Notes under the pieces: generated by a model
Database searches by the model: none
Seen by the model: only the letters and a program-made list of their open reading frames with translations
Told to the model about the DNA's origin: nothing
In this document: in pieces, positions 1 through 13,300 of the stretch
How the letters are laid out: each line of letters starts with the position of its first letter
Numbering within the stretch: position 1 is the first letter of the stretch
Source of the DNA: Drosophila pseudoobscura
Lineage: Eukaryota; Arthropoda; Insecta; Diptera; Drosophilidae
DNA length: 64,000 nucleotides
Direction of reading: 5' to 3'
Assembly (NCBI RefSeq): GCF_009870125.1
Contig: NC_046683.1
Location: 15,757,001-15,821,000 of the forward strand
Translations under genes and position numbers: made by a program

Positions 1-507
1 GAAACGGAATCAAATGATTCAAGATAACAACAATGCATCGAAAAGTTGAATATATTTAAGGAAACCTCAAATAACCCTTTGAGCCCATTGGTATCTCTTC
101 TGCCAATGAGAACAGAGACCACAGGAAGACAGCACAGACCCTTGAAGATACGTACACATACGAGTGCGAGTATTTTTGTATATATTTTTCCTTCGAGCTG
201 AGCCAAAAATAAATAAATTTCGAGTTATAAACAAAACAAAAATCGGAATCCTTCCCTTCTTCCTCTACTGCTAAAGGGATGAAATAGCTGTGGGAAGAGG
301 GGGCAGGGCAGGCAAGGAGCTATACAAATGCAAAGAATTGATGCAGAATTCAAATAATTTTATGGCATATTTAAGTGTCTGCATAATTTTCTCTCGGCTT
401 CACAGTTGCAAAACGAAATGTCTCTCGTATTCCGCCTTTCCACCGTTTTTCCAGTGTGTGTGTGTGTGCGCGCGCTAGAGATGAGCACGTGATTGGGTTA
501 CCAAATT

Positions 508-540
508 CCAATCGAATCGAATCGAATCGAATCGAATGTG
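508..540. repeat. Pentanucleotide microsatellite (AATCG)n
   Basis: About six tandem copies of a 5-bp unit with clean edges. It lies in noncoding sequence just after a GT/GC run. Confidence 0.85.
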
Positions 541-3500
541 GAACGGAATCGAGCGGAGTGGAGTCTCTGCATGGAATATCTTAGGGCTTTTGCTGAAGCC
601 TCGAGGTTTTCCACATCGCATTCCGAGCAGACAGAACATCATAGAGATGCGAGTAACGGACAGCTCTGGGTTGGGCAGCAATCAGCTTTTGTCTCGCTGT
701 TCGAAGAATCCCTTTAAGCCTTTACTGTTTTCTTGATTTTCCTAGTCCCCGATTCGGGCCTCTCAGTAATCATTGATTCGGTATTCAAGATGTGACAATT
801 GCGGAGCCTTGTCCAATGGATGGCTCTCTCAATTGGCTTCAAGCTGGACCATAAATACATAGTTGCTGCCGGCGATGGAATGGCTCCTTAAATTCCCTTA
901 GCTGTTGGCTTTTGAGGTTTAAGTTTTGCGGTTAAGCTTTCATGTAAAAATGCTCGGTTTTCCGTTTTCCATCTCTAGTCTGCGGTTGAGTTCGGTTCTC
1001 TCTCTCTCTCTTCGCCTCCTCTGGGCCTTTCCCGCTGACCCAAACCGGAAAAAACATTCATTTTTCTGTTCTGTTTCTATGCCTGTGGGTTTGTCTCTGT
1101 GTGAGTGTGAGTGTGAGTGGGAGTCCTCTTTCTATCTGTGTGTGTGTGTGTGTGCACATGACATGGGGCACAAAAGGTTCAACTGACTGTAAAACGCTTA
1201 AATTGATTTAAATGCAAAGTCGACCCAAGAGTCCGGCCCCGAAATGAATGAATGAATGACCAACCGAATGACCAAATGAATGAGTGAGTGGAGTAAGTGA
1301 TTGGATAGTCAACGGGCAACGGGCAACTGGCAACAGGCCCCCCCCCCCGTATGCGCTCCACCAACCGCATTCATTTGGAATAGCTCGTCCCGTCGCCTGT
1401 CCCTCGTGGTAACAGTCAGCTTCTGACTGGCTTCATGTGCCACTATTCAAACCATAGAAGGGACTATCTTGGCATTCATTAGATGCTCGGCAAACAAAAA
1501 GAATGAATACATAGTTACATATATTCTTGATCAGGATCAACAGTCGCTAAGCAATGCTGAAAGCATTTTTTTTTCATTTGTTTTTAGGTATTTCTCTGCT
1601 ACTCTTGATAGTCATTCAGACTTAACGCGGACTAATCCCAATGAACAGCTGGAAAAACCAACGAATGGTCTAACACTCGACCCTCCTCTGTAGCATGCCT
1701 GAAGCATGTATGTATATGATGAAGCCTGTATGTATTCCTAAGGCAGGAAGAACCATAAGGAACCCGAATGAAACTATTTTTATATATTTCGAGAGTTCTA
1801 CAAGTCGTTTCTGTTTCTTTTTGCTGTACAATTTGGGATCTTGATCTTAAGATCCTGATTTTGTAGGCCAAAAGTCTCTCGGGTTTTATGGCAAGGGACT
1901 CTACTCACAAGTTTCCTGCCCGGCTGTAGGCTGGGGTTCCACCAATGATCAAGATCCCGTCTAGATCCAGTTTCTAGAGCACTGCCTGCACAGGCGATCC
2001 TGCAGTCCGTTGTAGATCTGAGACGAGACTTTGCTAGAGAGAGATTGTGCTGGAGGGGGTCCCCCATCAGTGGGAGATGCGAGATGGGCGGATGGGCGGA
2101 TGAGAGGCACCACTCAAAAATTGTATATGCAAATGAAGGCAAATAACACACCCAAAAAGCATAAAAAACAGAATGATTCTGTTCCTCATTTTGCTTCTGT
2201 TTGCTGTTTGGGTAGCGGTGCGGGTCAGGTGGAAATGGTCACGCGGCCCGAGGACACGGCCTTCGCCCTCCCCACCCTGCCTGTCGGCCCCAGGTCACAG
2301 GATGGCATAACCTAGCCGCAGGGGGCATTGCGGATAGAGAAGGGACTACTACCATTTTGAAATCCCCGCTAAAGATATGGCAGATATGGATCCAGGCATC
2401 TACCGAAAGTGGGATATGTAAGGGTATCTAAAGTTTCGGCCACCGAATCTAGCTTTGTGTTTTTTGGTGGGCATTTTCTTCTTTCCTTTTTGTTTGCTAT
2501 GTGTTCCGTGACTCCTTCCCGTGACTGGGCCTACGAATTGAATTATTAAGCATGCTCGCCTCTCCTCCTTTGGCGGTGGCGGTGGCGTCGGGGGGGAAGT
2601 GGGGGCGTGGGGGCGTAGCCCGCATTGAGCAGGTCATTCGAATGCAGAAGGCGCCCGGGAGCCTTTTCGGTGCGATTTTCTGCCCAAATGGAAGCACAAA
2701 CTCCCTCCGGCAGAAAAGCAGAACAAGAAACAAAAAACCCAAAACCAAAACCAAAATGATAAAGCAGGCTTCCCCCGTAAAGTGAAACATTTCCCGGACA
2801 TACGGTATGGCCGGGAAATAAATGCGAATTAACCAACGTGAAAAGCCCATTCGGAGCGAGATGTTAAGCACAAAGAAGACCCTGGCTCTAATTACAAGTA
2901 AACCACTTTAAAGTTGTTTAATTTTTAATAACTTTGCACTCAACAAGAAGCAGAGTAAGTAAACGCCGAGCGTATCCAAAGGAGAGAGTTTTTCCACAAC
3001 AGAAGGATACAGCTCCAAGGGAAAAAAAGTCCCTAAAAAGAAGCGGAATAGCTGGAACTTTCCTTGATGAAAGCTGCACCATGAGTGAACCATGGACCAT
3101 CCGTAGCACACCATAAATTATTATTTGCAATCTGTTCGAATGGTCTTGCACTTAGTTTAAATGGGTTTTTCTTTACATTTGGCCGCACTTTTAATCGCTT
3201 TCAATTACAGTTAATATTTGCCTTGAATAGAATCCACATAATTCCATTAAAAGCCATTTAAAAACTCTTAGTTCTTGCTATGGGAAATTAATTCAATTAA
3301 ATTCTGCAAACATCAGACGAAAAACAAAAAAAAAATGTGATATTTATTGAATAAAAATATATTGATCGCAAAACTTTTTCGCCCACTCCTTTTGAAAACT
3401 ATACGTAATAAAAAAGGAAGCAAGCTTCTGACGGCAAGAGGACTAAATGACAATGAACCTGGCTCCTTGGGCTCCTTCGTCCACTTCAAACACTTTCAAG

Positions 3501-4957
3501 TTGACCAAAAACTATGCCCTTTTTTTCTCCGGCGAATAGGCCAAGGGGCGGCGCGCCTGCGGGCCCATTAAACAAAAGGGCAAAAGAGAAAAAGAAACAC
3601 CATCCGTAAATATATATATATATAAAAAAAAATTACAAACAACGACAAAACTTTTCTAATCTAAAAAAGCACAAAGGCAAACACCACTGAAGGAGCGGTG
3701 GGCGGTGGCAGGCGGGAGGGGCCGGCCATGCCTTGCTGGAAGGTGAGTGGGAGGTGGGGGGTGCTGGGTTGGTGGAGTGCGAGGCCAAGTGCAAAATAAA
3801 ATTATGGCATTAAATTTTCATGTCAATTACAAACGGCGACAGAACCAGCAACAACAATGGCATCCAGCATCAAGAGCCGAAACCGTTGATACCCTTACAG
3901 ATCTATCCCCACTAATGTTTCCTACCAAATAATATTTAACCAAAGACCGAATGTTTCCATAACTTATATTTGTTGTCAGAGTCATGGACTTGCAAAGACT
4001 CTTTCATATAATAATCGTATCGTATATAGTATTAAGAACAAACATCTGACCAAAATCATTGTACCATAGGGTACCATTAGGGTACCATAATGTAGGTGGA
4101 GAAGAAAATAGGGCGAAACGAAGGCGCCTGAGTGCGGGGCAAGGCCAGCTTCTTGGCCATAATAAATGACTCCCCCTCCCCTTCTCCTTCCCCTTCCCCA
4201 GTACCATCTCCGCCCACCCACGATGAAAGCAGGTGTCAAAAGCAAGTGGCACACTTGCAATTATTGTAGCACAGAACAGAGCAGAACAGAGCAGCCACAG
4301 AAACGGCTGCGAACACGAAATTTAAATGAAAACTCAAGAAAATGCACAAAAATATGAAAGATATAATTTTCGAGGAGCTGGGGCTGGGGAAAAGCTTCTC
4401 CTACAGTTCCTGGAAACTGATGTAGTTTGGGGATAAAGGATATTTGAAGCAAGCACAGACGAAGCCCTTTTTTTATCAAATATGTAGATCCTTTTGAACC
4501 TATATTAATGTCCTCAAAACAGTTGAAAGTATTTTTCACAAATTTCCTCACATCTCGTATGTTTGTCGTTAGCCCCTTTCTGCCTCTCGCTTTCTCTGCC
4601 ATTTCTTTTCTAATTTCACTCTCTTGGAGACATTTTCCCACAGTCGGGCTGCGACTTCTGCCTTTGTCATATTTTCGGTTAATGGTTTCATTCTGTTCCA
4701 TATTTGGCACATCTCTTCCTCTCCCTGTCTCCCTCTCTCTCCCTCTCTCTCTATCCTACTCTGTATTGTGGCATTCCTGTCTCATTCTATCTGTGTGCTT
4801 CTGTCTCTTTCAGTTGGAGCAAAGTTTTTGCGCTAGTTTCTTGTTTATTTTGCTCACTTTTTTTCACTCGCTTCACACACTTTCGGCGAAGAGTGGAGGA
4901 GTAGGAAATTCAATGAAGGAGCAGGAGGAGGCACCAGAACAGAGTTAAAGTAGGTAA

Positions 4958-5015
4958 CAAACAAGTAAGAACGATATAGAGTCGATTGACTCGACCATAA
5001 AGATACCCTTCTATG
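4958..5015. mobile_element. Terminal fragment of a DINE-1-like (Helitron-type) repeat
   Basis: The stretch reads ACAAACAAGTAAGAACG, then a GTCGA-type short inverted motif, then GATACCCTT. This is the layout of one end of DINE-1-like elements in Drosophila as I remember it. Only the end is recognisable; the sequence beyond about 5030 is not clearly part of the element. Confidence 0.5.
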
Positions 5016-7862
5016 GGTATGGGTGTTATATGGCTGTTTCTTGAGGGTCATTTCAAGGGATATTCGAGGAACTCGGGCTTGCTGTTCTCGATATTTGTTA
5101 TCGTTATCGTTGCCCTGGATATTTCGGTTATCAATATCCGATGCAGAATGGAATACCATACACCCTTGTATCCACAAGTACATCGAGGTATTGGGAAAAA
5201 CTTTTTCGACTCTCTCTCTCTTTCTCGCTCTGATTCGCAGTCGTATTCCTTCTTTTCGGGCAGCAGGCAGCACCTACTTTTGGGTGGAGCGAAGTAGAGA
5301 GCTTCCAGCATTTTTTCGCATTGCCGTTTATTTTCCTTTTATTTTGTTGGCCAATTTCCGGTAATTCAGTTTTATGCAGCAAACTTTTCTATTTTTCCCA
5401 CCGCCTCTCTGCCTCTGGCCTCTGCCACTCCCTCTGTCTCTCTCTGGCTCTCTGCTTCCATCTGCCATTTTCGTTTCGCATTTATAAATAAATATGTTTT
5501 CTGGTGGGGGTACAATAAGGCGGGGGGGAGGACTGGTGATCCAAGGTCATTGAGATGTGTAAAGTTTTGGCCATTTGCAGTTCGGGCCAGGCAACAAATG
5601 ATGATGAACATTTTTATGGGGGGGTGTGGGGGCCAACAGTGCGTTTCACGACCTTAAGGCAAGTAAGTAGTCAAAATGGTGATTTCTGACATGTTTTTGT
5701 CATAACTGAGAGTGGCAGAAAGTGACTCCTCCCATCCCATGACTGGAATATGTATGTATCTCCACTTCCACACCGACTCTAAATTGACTTTGATAATTTT
5801 CACTTTCACAGCATCACACTCACAGCCCCCCCCCCCCCCAACCACCGCATCCACCCTGCCAAAATGCCGACAGACTCCTAATTTGATTAGAAAAGTTTCA
5901 GCTTAAAAAAAAGACCCCAAAAGGAGAGCCAAGCAACGAAGTCTTCGGATGCCGAACCATTTGATACCCTTTGAAACCAGAGACTGTTGATTCTTTGGCC
6001 TCTGTTCTGGCTGATCAAGAATAGGTGTAGATATGTACATCGATTCTTAGGAAATTACCCTCTAAAGGGTGCAAAGGATGAAAGCAGTTTTTGTGACTTG
6101 AAAAGCATCGAGAGGTAGCAGAAAGAAAAATGCAAAGAGGGAAATATTTTTGGTCTGGTTTGTTGAGCGTTTTCTCTCACTCAATCAACCCCCTGCCCGT
6201 GCCCCGTGCCCCTGCCCCTACCCATGCCACCACCCACTCTGTTGTTCTGCCATTTACCCCTTGGATTCTCTCGAGTTGCTTTGTTGTGGTCTTCACTTGA
6301 AAAATTTGATTGGCAAACAAGATTTTTTGTTGGTTTTGTCATTTGGCAATTGGCTAAAAGTTTACCGAGTGTTCACAGATGGCTGGAGAGGTAGAGGGTG
6401 GGGGCGAGTGGCGGTATCCAAGGTTAGAGAGTTTAAGCAGCAATTAAATTATGGCACCCAACCCCCGGCCAAATCTTTGCTGGAAAAATCGACAAGGCGG
6501 AATCCTATGAGCATTCCATTGATCGGAATCCACAAAAATGTCAAACAGCTTTCCCCTAAAATCGAAAATCTCGAAGCTCCATGTGTGCGGTGAGAATTTT
6601 GTGGACTTCTAATTGAAAAAAAAATTCTTCAAGAATTTTTGTCAGGAAAATACACACACACACACACACACATTTCGACTCGATTTTGTGGTGTTTTTGC
6701 AACAAAAAATTGCAATATAAAATCAGGCCAGTAAAATATGTATGTATTTATCAAATTAATGAAATAAATAATTGATAATTCACTGAACAATTTCAATGGA
6801 AATTAAACAAGAAACAAAAAACATTTGACTTGATAAAGTTTTCGTTTGATTTACTTCGGCTTCTGCCAAGTGATTTATGGGTATACGGAAATAGTTGACC
6901 CAGTTAGGGGGAAGTATTTGCCAGCAAATTGAAAAGAAACTTCCGAAATTTGCAGCTCTGAAAGATGTTTTATTTATTTACATTAAAATAGTTACATTTT
7001 TTTTAATCAATGGGGAAATAAATGGAATCAAAGTTGGGAAATAGGCCCAGAGGAAATTTAAGTTAAACCAAATTGCAGGATAATACCAGCAAACCTTTGA
7101 GATATTTAATCTATCCAATCGAAAATATTGCAATTTATTTTATTTAGATTTAAATTGGAAATTGGAATATTCTACTGAAGGTGGACATTCATAGTTCATT
7201 AGAGTAGGCCTGCCTGTCTGGAAGCGAAAGGCCTTACACCCTCCTTACCTCACACCCGCACCCACAACCACCGCATATTATCGGCCCTCATCTGCAGACT
7301 CCTCCAGAGTCTATGGATGTCCAACGTCTTGCGTCTTAATTGACTTGCAACAGTGTTTTTTTCAAGTCATTTTGCATTGATTGATTGATTGATTGATTGA
7401 CTGATTGGATTAGATTAGATTTCGCTTTCAGAGACAGAGAGAGGGAGAGAGAGAGAGAGAGCCCCCTTAAGGTGCAGCCAAAAAGTGCGAAAGTGAGGTG
7501 GAAATTCTGGTGGAGGGGGGGTTAAGGGGCTTGGGCACTCGAAGAACTTACCATAAAGAAGTGTCCAATGTTTTGTGGGGATATTTGTTGTTCTTTTGTT
7601 TGGAACAATAGACGGGCGGGGAGGGGGGCTTACGGTTTGGCCTTGGCAGGCTCTCGGGGGGCGGGCCCGCAGCCTTTTGGTGGGCAACCTCCAAGCACCT
7701 CTTTCCCTTTTCCTTTCTCCAAAAAACGGGTTTTCTTCGTTGTCCCCTGTTGCGGCCAGTTCCTATACTTCTTTCACGTCTTGGACTTGGAGGCTTTGCT
7801 CTGAGCTGTGCTGTGGTGTGCCACTTCTCCTACTCCTCTATGAATTTCTTGGCTTCTTGCAG

Positions 7863-7924
7863 GTGCAATCGCGCGTCGGATGCTGGACCGGTTTGCACAG
7901 GAAGCTGCACAGGCTGCTACGCTG
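7863..7924 (+). other. Candidate short internal exon (62 nt)
   Basis: A pyrimidine-rich tract ends in TTCTTGCAG just before this stretch, and GTACGC follows it, so both splice signals are present. One frame reads as an amphipathic helix (AIARRMLDRFAQEAA...). A second frame reads as a cysteine-rich run (CNRASDAGPVCTGSC...). Neither can be joined to another exon that I can see in this window. It could be an internal exon of a gene whose other exons lie outside, or chance. Confidence 0.2.
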
Positions 7925-9621
7925 GTACGCACACACAAAAAAATCTTTAATTTATTTTAATTGCGATTTTCCTTTCGGTCATTCGGCACGGCCACATTGA
8001 TTATAATTTATTCTCGATTTATTTTTGTTGCACTCGAATTTGCACAGGCAAAAAATTAGAACTTCTTTTGAATTTACCCAAAAATATACCAACAATTTCC
8101 CCCCAACAGTTAGAATCCAGGGGAAAATCACACAAATAATGTTTGGAGCGTTTTGGGTGGAGCGGTATGTCGCGGCGGTGCCGTTATATTTTAGATGTGT
8201 TTTATGTTTTGTTTTTTTTTTTGTTTGAAATATTTTTGTTGCTCTTCTGATTTTTATTTTTGTTGATTTGGAGTTGGAGGGAGAGAGAGAGAGAGGGAGC
8301 GGGGCGGAGTGCGAGTGCGAGAGCGAGCAAAACCGAGACAGATAACCCAAGCGAGCGCGACCTGTACGGGTTCTGTGGGTCCGATAGCTCCGATAGTCGC
8401 TGCTGGGAACGACTGTATGCTGACACGGCGGAACACGTACTAAAAACTTGTTCCACGAAAACGCAGCAAAACCCCATTGGAGTACGAAGTAGCGCTGCAC
8501 CGTGGCGGGGCATGGCAGTGGCAGAACAGCAGAGGCAGCAGCAGAGACAGCAGAGACAGCAGAGACAGCGCTGCCCCTGTTAACGGTGGCAGAGGCACGC
8601 GCATCGGCATGCAAAACATTTGCTGTGGCAGGGAATCTGTTCCCAGCAGCCTCAAGCCTCCGATTGTGGCGTCGCGTGCCTCCGCTAAAAATACATATAA
8701 TACCCGACCGACCCGACCCGACCAAGCGCTCTCTACTGTTCGGGGCGGCTCGTCGTGTCGCACGGGCTGTACTAAAAAATGAAACCCGATTTGTGGGGGA
8801 TGTCCCCCGAGCAGGCACGAGGCCACGAGCCCCAGAACCATACCGTTCGGCAGCCGTGGGGAAACCAGGTCGTTGTCTGGCACTTCGGGTCCCCTGTTAC
8901 GGATAACAGAAATAGTGGGGGGGAGGACAGTCGCTAACATGACATGACTCTGTTTATAGATAGTGTCCCCAATCCCAATACCATTTCCATTCCCACTCCC
9001 ACTGTCTCTGCCACAGCCACTACCACACTTCCACTTCCACTTCCATTCCCGAGAGCGGAGTCAGCTTAAGTGATATTATACTCTGGCATAAATTAGCCAT
9101 CGGGTCCAATGCATTAAAATCTTGATTGGTGGCCAGCAGATGCAGCCAAAAGAAAGCAGCAGCAGCAGCCTACCTCTCTCCCCCTAGCCGGAAGTGCCAC
9201 ACAAAAGTGACAGCAACAGCTCCACCATTGCCCTACATATGCATATGTATGTGCCATGTGTGTTTCTGTCTGTTTCTGTGTGTGTGTGTAGAGGCTGTAG
9301 AGGTACACCCGTCCATCCATCCATTCAACCAGATAGTATGTAAATATACATATGTATGTATGTATGGGCATGTACACGCTGCTTGCATGTTCGATCACAC
9401 GATGGAAAAGTGTTATATGGGAAAGGGAACTCTCTTGACATTGATAAGACAAACTGGCATAAAGAGCTCCACGGCCCCCATCCAGGGCCCCGGGAGCGGG
9501 AATGGCCCCGAAATGGAGATGAGCCGTAGGCCGACAGCGCTTGTCGTTCCGACGGGGAGGAGCCGAGAAACTGCGATTTAATATACATATCCAAACATTC
9601 ATATTTGGAGGACCATACCTT

Positions 9622-9816
9622 CTATATAACATTCCCAAAAAGTCGACCATTTATGAAATCCCTCGTCCGCAGGAAAGAACCTAGGGAAAACAAAGATTTC
9701 GTTTAATATAGAGTACACTTATGAATATTTATACATACGTGCGGTAGTGTGTCCTTCCATATCATCAACAGTAAGATTATCTGAATGATCTAGCATTCTC
9801 CATTCAGGGCAAACAC
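9622..9816 (-). CDS. Candidate 3' end of an unrecognised gene (two exons)
   Basis: On the minus strand an exon (9816-9739, 78 nt) follows an acceptor ending TTTTTTCCAG and ends at a GTATGT donor. A 58-nt intron (9738-9681) closes with TTTTCCCTAG, and a second exon (9680-9622) ends in a stop. The joined frame is open for 44 codons and begins VCPEWRMLDHSDNLTVDD. Intron size and signals are those of a normal Drosophila short intron, and the frame is open only when spliced, so I favour a real gene end. No family is recognised. The upstream exon must supply one nucleotide of phase, and I could not place it with confidence; the MSQ-type ORF start at 9900 is just upstream on the same strand. Confidence 0.4.
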
Positions 9817-9900
9817 CTGGAAAAAATTATAAAGTTTTAATAGCTTATTGAATATTTTTATATAAAATAGTTTTGGGTCGTCGTCCCACACTTGACTCAT
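9790..9900 (-). other. MSQVWDDDPKLF ORF start, related to the small ORF in the array
   Basis: A minus-strand ATG at 9900 opens a 36-codon frame starting MSQVWDDDPKLFYIK. The first dozen codons, and the GC-rich CGCTTTGCTCGG-like bases just before the ATG, match the start of the 44-codon ORF repeated in the tandem array (MSQISDDDDPKLFF in units 4 and 5). The similarity fades after KLF. It may be the first exon of the gene whose end is at 9622-9816, or a copy of a dispersed sequence that carries this start. Confidence 0.4.
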
Positions 9901-10075
9901 GTCGGCGAGACCGAGCAAAGCGAGAGAGCCAGGGGTTGACGCCCCCTAGATGTTAATATTTAATTTATTTTTAGCTAGTCGGCTTATGTCGATAACTTAA
10001 GCTGCAGCATACTCGTAGGATGTTAGCCATAGCTGCTAAATCAAGATACTGTACTGTTCCCACTCGGTATAGCAT

Positions 10076-10312
10076 TTATTTAAATGAAAGGAAACTTTCA
10101 GTTTTCCTTGTTACTTTTAAGGCGCTTAAAGTGGTACCAGAACAAAATTGCGTTAGAAAATATTTGTGCAGCTTTTGCAAATTTACTTGTATGCTCAAAA
10201 GTTCGAAAAGGTCCGGTGTGGATACGGCTTCTTTATTAGAGTTGGAAAAATACTTGATATGGAAGCTGCAAGGTGCAAGTGAGAGTCTGAAATTTGAAAA
10301 TTCATTGAACAT
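10076..10312 (-). other. Open frame of 78 codons, coding status unclear
   Basis: The minus-strand frame starts at an ATG about 30 nt after a TTGGTCACATCA sequence, one mismatch from Ohler Motif 1 read on the same strand. The product starts MFNEFSNFRLSLAP and has no recognisable domain. An opposite-strand frame of 105 codons (10020-10337) overlaps it, so one or both are chance. If real, it would lie at the 5' end of the minus-strand locus that contains the MSQ-type start and the exons at 9.62-9.82 kb. Confidence 0.2.
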
Positions 10313-10345
10313 TCGCGATGAAGGTTTTCCGATATAATGATGTGA

Positions 10346-13300
10346 CCAAGCATTGTCGAGTATTTGTCGCAGTCACTGCTGGTTTCACTGCCATCACAGC
10401 TGATGAAAGTGCATCTCTGTCAGCAGGCCAATTCGCACGAACCTCCATCCCTGTGTGGGGCCCTGGCCGTGCGATCTCGTGACAAAGCACTTGAAAACGT
10501 TTCCCCAATCCGAAGAACTATTGACAATTGCTGGTGTTGGGTGTTGCTGGTGTTGGGTATTGCTCGTGGTGCTGCTGCTTCAGCTTCTTCAGCATGCGAT
10601 TGGGAATGAGGTTACAAATTTAAATAAAATGCGCATGCAAAAAGCAGAAGAAAAAGAAGCAGAACGATGAAAGACGAGAAGTGAGGAGGTGTACGGGGTT
10701 GGGGGTGGGGGTGGCGGAGAGAGGTAATGCGAAGACAACAACTGTAAACAGAACGGCACAACAAAGGCTGGGCTCATAATTAAAACGAGCGTTCGACTGG
10801 CCCAGAATGCAGCGAAGAACTTTCCATGCGCTCAGACTCCCCCCTCCGCCCCTTCCCTACAGCACTCTGACACTCCCCCTCACACACATGGCTCCATCAA
10901 TCTCTGGCACTCTCTCCACCTCTCTCTCTCCGGGTTGTGCGAAATGTTGCCCCGTACCAAAAACAAGAAAAACAAAAAAGAATCGTGGTTCCAGCAGCCA
11001 AGTAAAAATTTACGAGTAACGCCTCCTGGAACAACACACAAAAAACCAAACAGGAAAGATTTCTGCTAGCCGAAGATTGTCATACCCTTGCAGATAGACA
11101 CGATTTTACAGTTATTTTGGTTCGAATTTGGTCTTTGGTTCATCAGCAGAGCACTGAGAATTGTTTTCCGACCGATGGGACAATATTAAGGATTTACCGC
11201 TTCGATTTTCGGCTAAACAACACTTACGGAGTAGCTATTCCAACGTATAGGATAGGAGATATTTCTTTTCCTCCGTTTTAAACTTGTGTTCAAAATAGTA
11301 ATGCTCTTTTTGCAAGGGTATCGAAACACACACACAAAAAAAAAAACCGAAGACGCCCCCTTGAATGAGATTTTTTTTGTTTCGTTTTTGATTTTTGGGT
11401 TTTGACAGACAAATGTCAATAGAGCGCGGCGGCTGTACGTATCCATCCCCCCTCCCCTCCGACGCTCTTCAGACACAGGCCTCATGCCCATCAACAACAA
11501 ATCAATGACGACGACACATGTTGGACATCCCGTACACAGGCGGAGGGGACTGAAACCGAAACTGGAAACGCGAAACGCGAAGAAGGAGCACGAGATGTAC
11601 GGCCGATGTCAGACCCACAAAGAGGTACAATGGAAGCATTTAAGCATTTGGAAGCAATTACCGTTGCAATGAAGCGTTGAATGAAAGAGAATGAATAAAC
11701 GGGAGAGCACAGCCGCGATGATGATGAGCAAGCAACACCAAAAGCAGGGAATATGAGCAACGATGAAGATGGACCCGAACGAAGACACGTGTCTGATCGG
11801 CGGTGGGCCCCCACGGACCCAAAAGTAAAACGAATTCATGTACATTTTTGTGCACACTTCCTGGGATTTGGTTATCATCCACATATCCATGGGGATTACT
11901 TAGTGGAAGCGACAGACGAAGGCCGACAGATGGACAGAAGACATTCATAGACGGGAAACACGAGACGCTTCAAATGCCAATGAGCCAAAACGACGAAGAG
12001 GATGTTCTGCCGAAGGGGAGAAGGAATGCCGAAAGCGAGAGTACAGTAATAGTCCGTATATAAGTACAAAGGATATAAATAGCCCTACATTCCTAAGAAA
12101 TGTAGCCTCCTCTTCTGTGGCGAATTCGCTTTAAGTTATATTAAATTCTACACAATATTTAATCAAAGACCAAACGATCTCAATGGAGTTTCTATTCACA
12201 TTAGCTAGAATTCACTGTGGTTGAGCCGCTCACGTTGTTTTTCTCTTAGAAAAAAGCAACAGGCTAATGGAAGCGAACGATTTCCACCCCCGCCGCTAAT
12301 GATGCATACATACATATGTACATATGTGGGGTAAGTGGCCAGAGCGAGATAGCACGCACCGACTAGAGATCGCTCAAGTGAGAGAGCACGAGGGAATGAG
12401 AAATCGCTGAGAGCGCGCGCGAGAACGAGACCGAGCGCGATGATCATCACAAGAAAAAGGTGTTGTTGTTGGTTCGTGCGGGGGCGACAGTTTGCGCTAA
12501 TTGCTGTACTTCACGAATGTGAATTTTCATCTTCCTCCGTTGCTGCTTGTTCGTTTTCGTTTTTTTGTTTGTTCTCTCTGGCGTGAGGGAGGAGGGGATG
12601 GATGAGTCGAATTTTACGAGCAATGCGTTGTTTCTTTTGCTTGGGCTCAGCCTCTTTACCGTTGTTGTTATTACGTTGTTCTCTCTGTTGATTTTGATGG
12701 TATTTGTGGCTGGAATGAGACGATGACAGCTGAACGTCTGGAAGGAAGCGCCGTCTTCACAGCGCCGCACAGTGGGACACACGCACGATCGAACGGATTT
12801 TGGAATGATGGGTGGCCCGGACCCTTATTAATTTTCATTATATAGGAACCTATTTTTACTGATCTCTCAACCGGCGATAATTAAATTCCGATCTTGGAAT
12901 ATATAATTAATACCAAAAAATTACTTGACAACTAATTATTAATTAATTGGGACGTTGTAATGTATGCACATTAATTTTAAATTGGATTGCTTACCATTGG
13001 CAAATGGCTCCGAATTCCTGGTTCCATTGGTTCGACGCTGTTACGCACACGCATTTCGAGTGTAATCCTGTTATACAGTGTTATATGCACACTCAACACT
13101 CAAAAAATCCGTTATGTTGCTCGCATTCCAACGCCTTCCAGGCTTTGGTTTTTGGTTTTTGGCAGCAGTTTTGCGGAATCGTCAGCACCTGGCATTTCTA
13201 TAGAAAAGAATTTCGGACATTTAAAGTTCGTTTAATCCGGTGTTTTGTTAATATAAATACATACATATATGTATACATACATATCTATTATTTGTACATA

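Larger units (their letters stand above)
1..9621. other. Gene-poor, simple-sequence-rich DNA (intronic or intergenic)
   Basis: I see no convincing gene here. The stretch holds GT/CA runs (about 456-472, 1137-1152, 6652-6672), an AATCG-type pentanucleotide run near 510-540, GAAT repeats near 1243-1258, CT/GA tracts (4730-4755, 5205-5225, 7430-7462, 8280-8297), homopolymer C at 1338-1348 and 5826-5838, and TACATATG-type runs near 9340-9365. The longer open frames run through these tracts and lack domains. A small fragment near 1518-1556 resembles the conserved body of DINE-1-like repeats. A candidate short exon at 7863-7924 is listed separately. The composition is typical of a large Drosophila intron. 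Confidence 0.6.

Noticed and set aside
7979-8940. Long frames of 279 and 166 codons on the minus strand
   Set aside because: They pass through CT/GA and CAG repeats, have low-complexity composition and no homology that I recognise.
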